From: Candidatus Melainabacteria bacterium
GTDB lineage: Bacteria > Actinomycetota > Actinomycetes > Mycobacteriales > Pseudonocardiaceae
Reading direction: 5' to 3'
NCBI GenBank assembly: GCA_903970565.1
Contig: CAJCJE010000319.1
Location: forward strand, 1 to 5,592
DNA: 5,592 bases
Positions 5,464 through 5,592 of this stretch are shown here, piece after piece. Position numbers and translations under genes: made by a program. Each line of letters opens with the position of its first letter. The stretch's first letter is position 1. The notes beneath the pieces are model-generated. The model made no database searches, had not been told where the DNA came from, and was given only the letters and a program-made list of their open reading frames with translations.

Positions 5464-5592
5464 TCAGCCGTTGAACTCCAGCCGCCACTCGACCTCCCCG
5501 TCCGCCTTCCGGTCGGTAGCCAGCAGACCCACCGACCTGGCCACCGCCGCCGACGGCGCGTTGTCCGGGTGAACGTGCGCCAGGACGGCCGT
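5464..5592 (-). CDS. GNAT-family N-acetyltransferase, C-terminal fragment (partial)
   Basis: Only the last 42 codons plus TGA (5466-5464) lie in the window; the rest is beyond the right edge. The fragment reads TAVLAHVHPDNAPSAAVARS, then VGLLATDRKADGEVEWRLEF and NG. The H.HPDN..S..VA...GL pattern is the final alpha-4/beta-6 region of GNAT acetyltransferases of the RimJ/RimL type, where the Asn and the following helix line the acetyl-CoA pocket, and it is followed by the last beta-strand (VEWRLEF). Such enzymes move an acetyl group from acetyl-CoA to an amine; the substrate cannot be told from this end. It points the same way as tetR but is separated by about 108 nt and a probable terminator, so it is likely a separate transcription unit. 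This short stretch is enough for the family, not for the function. Confidence 0.72.
   Translation of the reverse strand, partial: TAVLAHVHPDNAPSAAVARSVGLLATDRKADGEVEWRLEFNG

Noticed and set aside
1..5592. CRISPR array, insertion sequence, tRNA or other mobile-element signature
   Set aside because: No regularly spaced repeats, no transposase-like protein, no terminal inverted repeats or target duplications, and no cloverleaf-like segment were found on reading both strands.

Overview
The window reads as chromosomal DNA of a high-GC actinomycete. Coding sequence is strongly GC-biased at third positions, GTG starts are common, one gene appears to have a leaderless GTG start, and the protein families are typical of filamentous actinomycetes (Pseudonocardiales-like is a guess, not shown). 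No mobile element, CRISPR array, tRNA or rRNA was recognised.

Layout. (1) 1-225, minus: N-terminal fragment of a membrane protein that leaves the window just as its first membrane segment begins; it resembles the cytochrome b-type/molybdopterin oxidoreductase membrane proteins of actinobacteria. (2) 226-434: a 209-nt divergent intergenic region. (3) 435-658, plus: an apparent gene remnant. It has a good ribosome binding site and the start of an NAD(P)-binding Rossmann protein (MTTLVTGSRGR), followed almost at once, in another reading frame, by what looks like the C-terminus of an NmrA-type NAD(P)H-binding protein. (4) 683-713: a perfect 12-bp hairpin between convergent genes. (5) 730-5355, minus: a three-gene block, tetR -> ABC exporter half 1 (577 aa) -> ABC exporter half 2 (705 aa). 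The two exporter genes overlap by four bases (GTGA). (6) 5409-5460: a probable terminator. (7) 5464-5592, minus: C-terminal fragment of a GNAT acetyltransferase.

How the genes work together. The two ABC proteins are each a six-helix membrane domain fused to an ATPase domain, and their motif defects are complementary. The 577-aa half lacks the catalytic Glu and the switch His but has a good signature motif. The 705-aa half has Glu and His but a degenerate signature. They should therefore form one heterodimeric exporter with one working and one degenerate ATP site, like TM287/288. The TetR-family gene directly upstream has a palindrome overlapping its own predicted promoter, so it probably represses itself and the exporter until a ligand, perhaps an export substrate, releases it. 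The substrate cannot be read from the sequence. I saw no clearly novel system; the most unusual items are the collapsed NmrA-like gene, the compact tetR promoter/operator, and the long Ser/Asn/Gly-rich N-terminus of the second exporter half.
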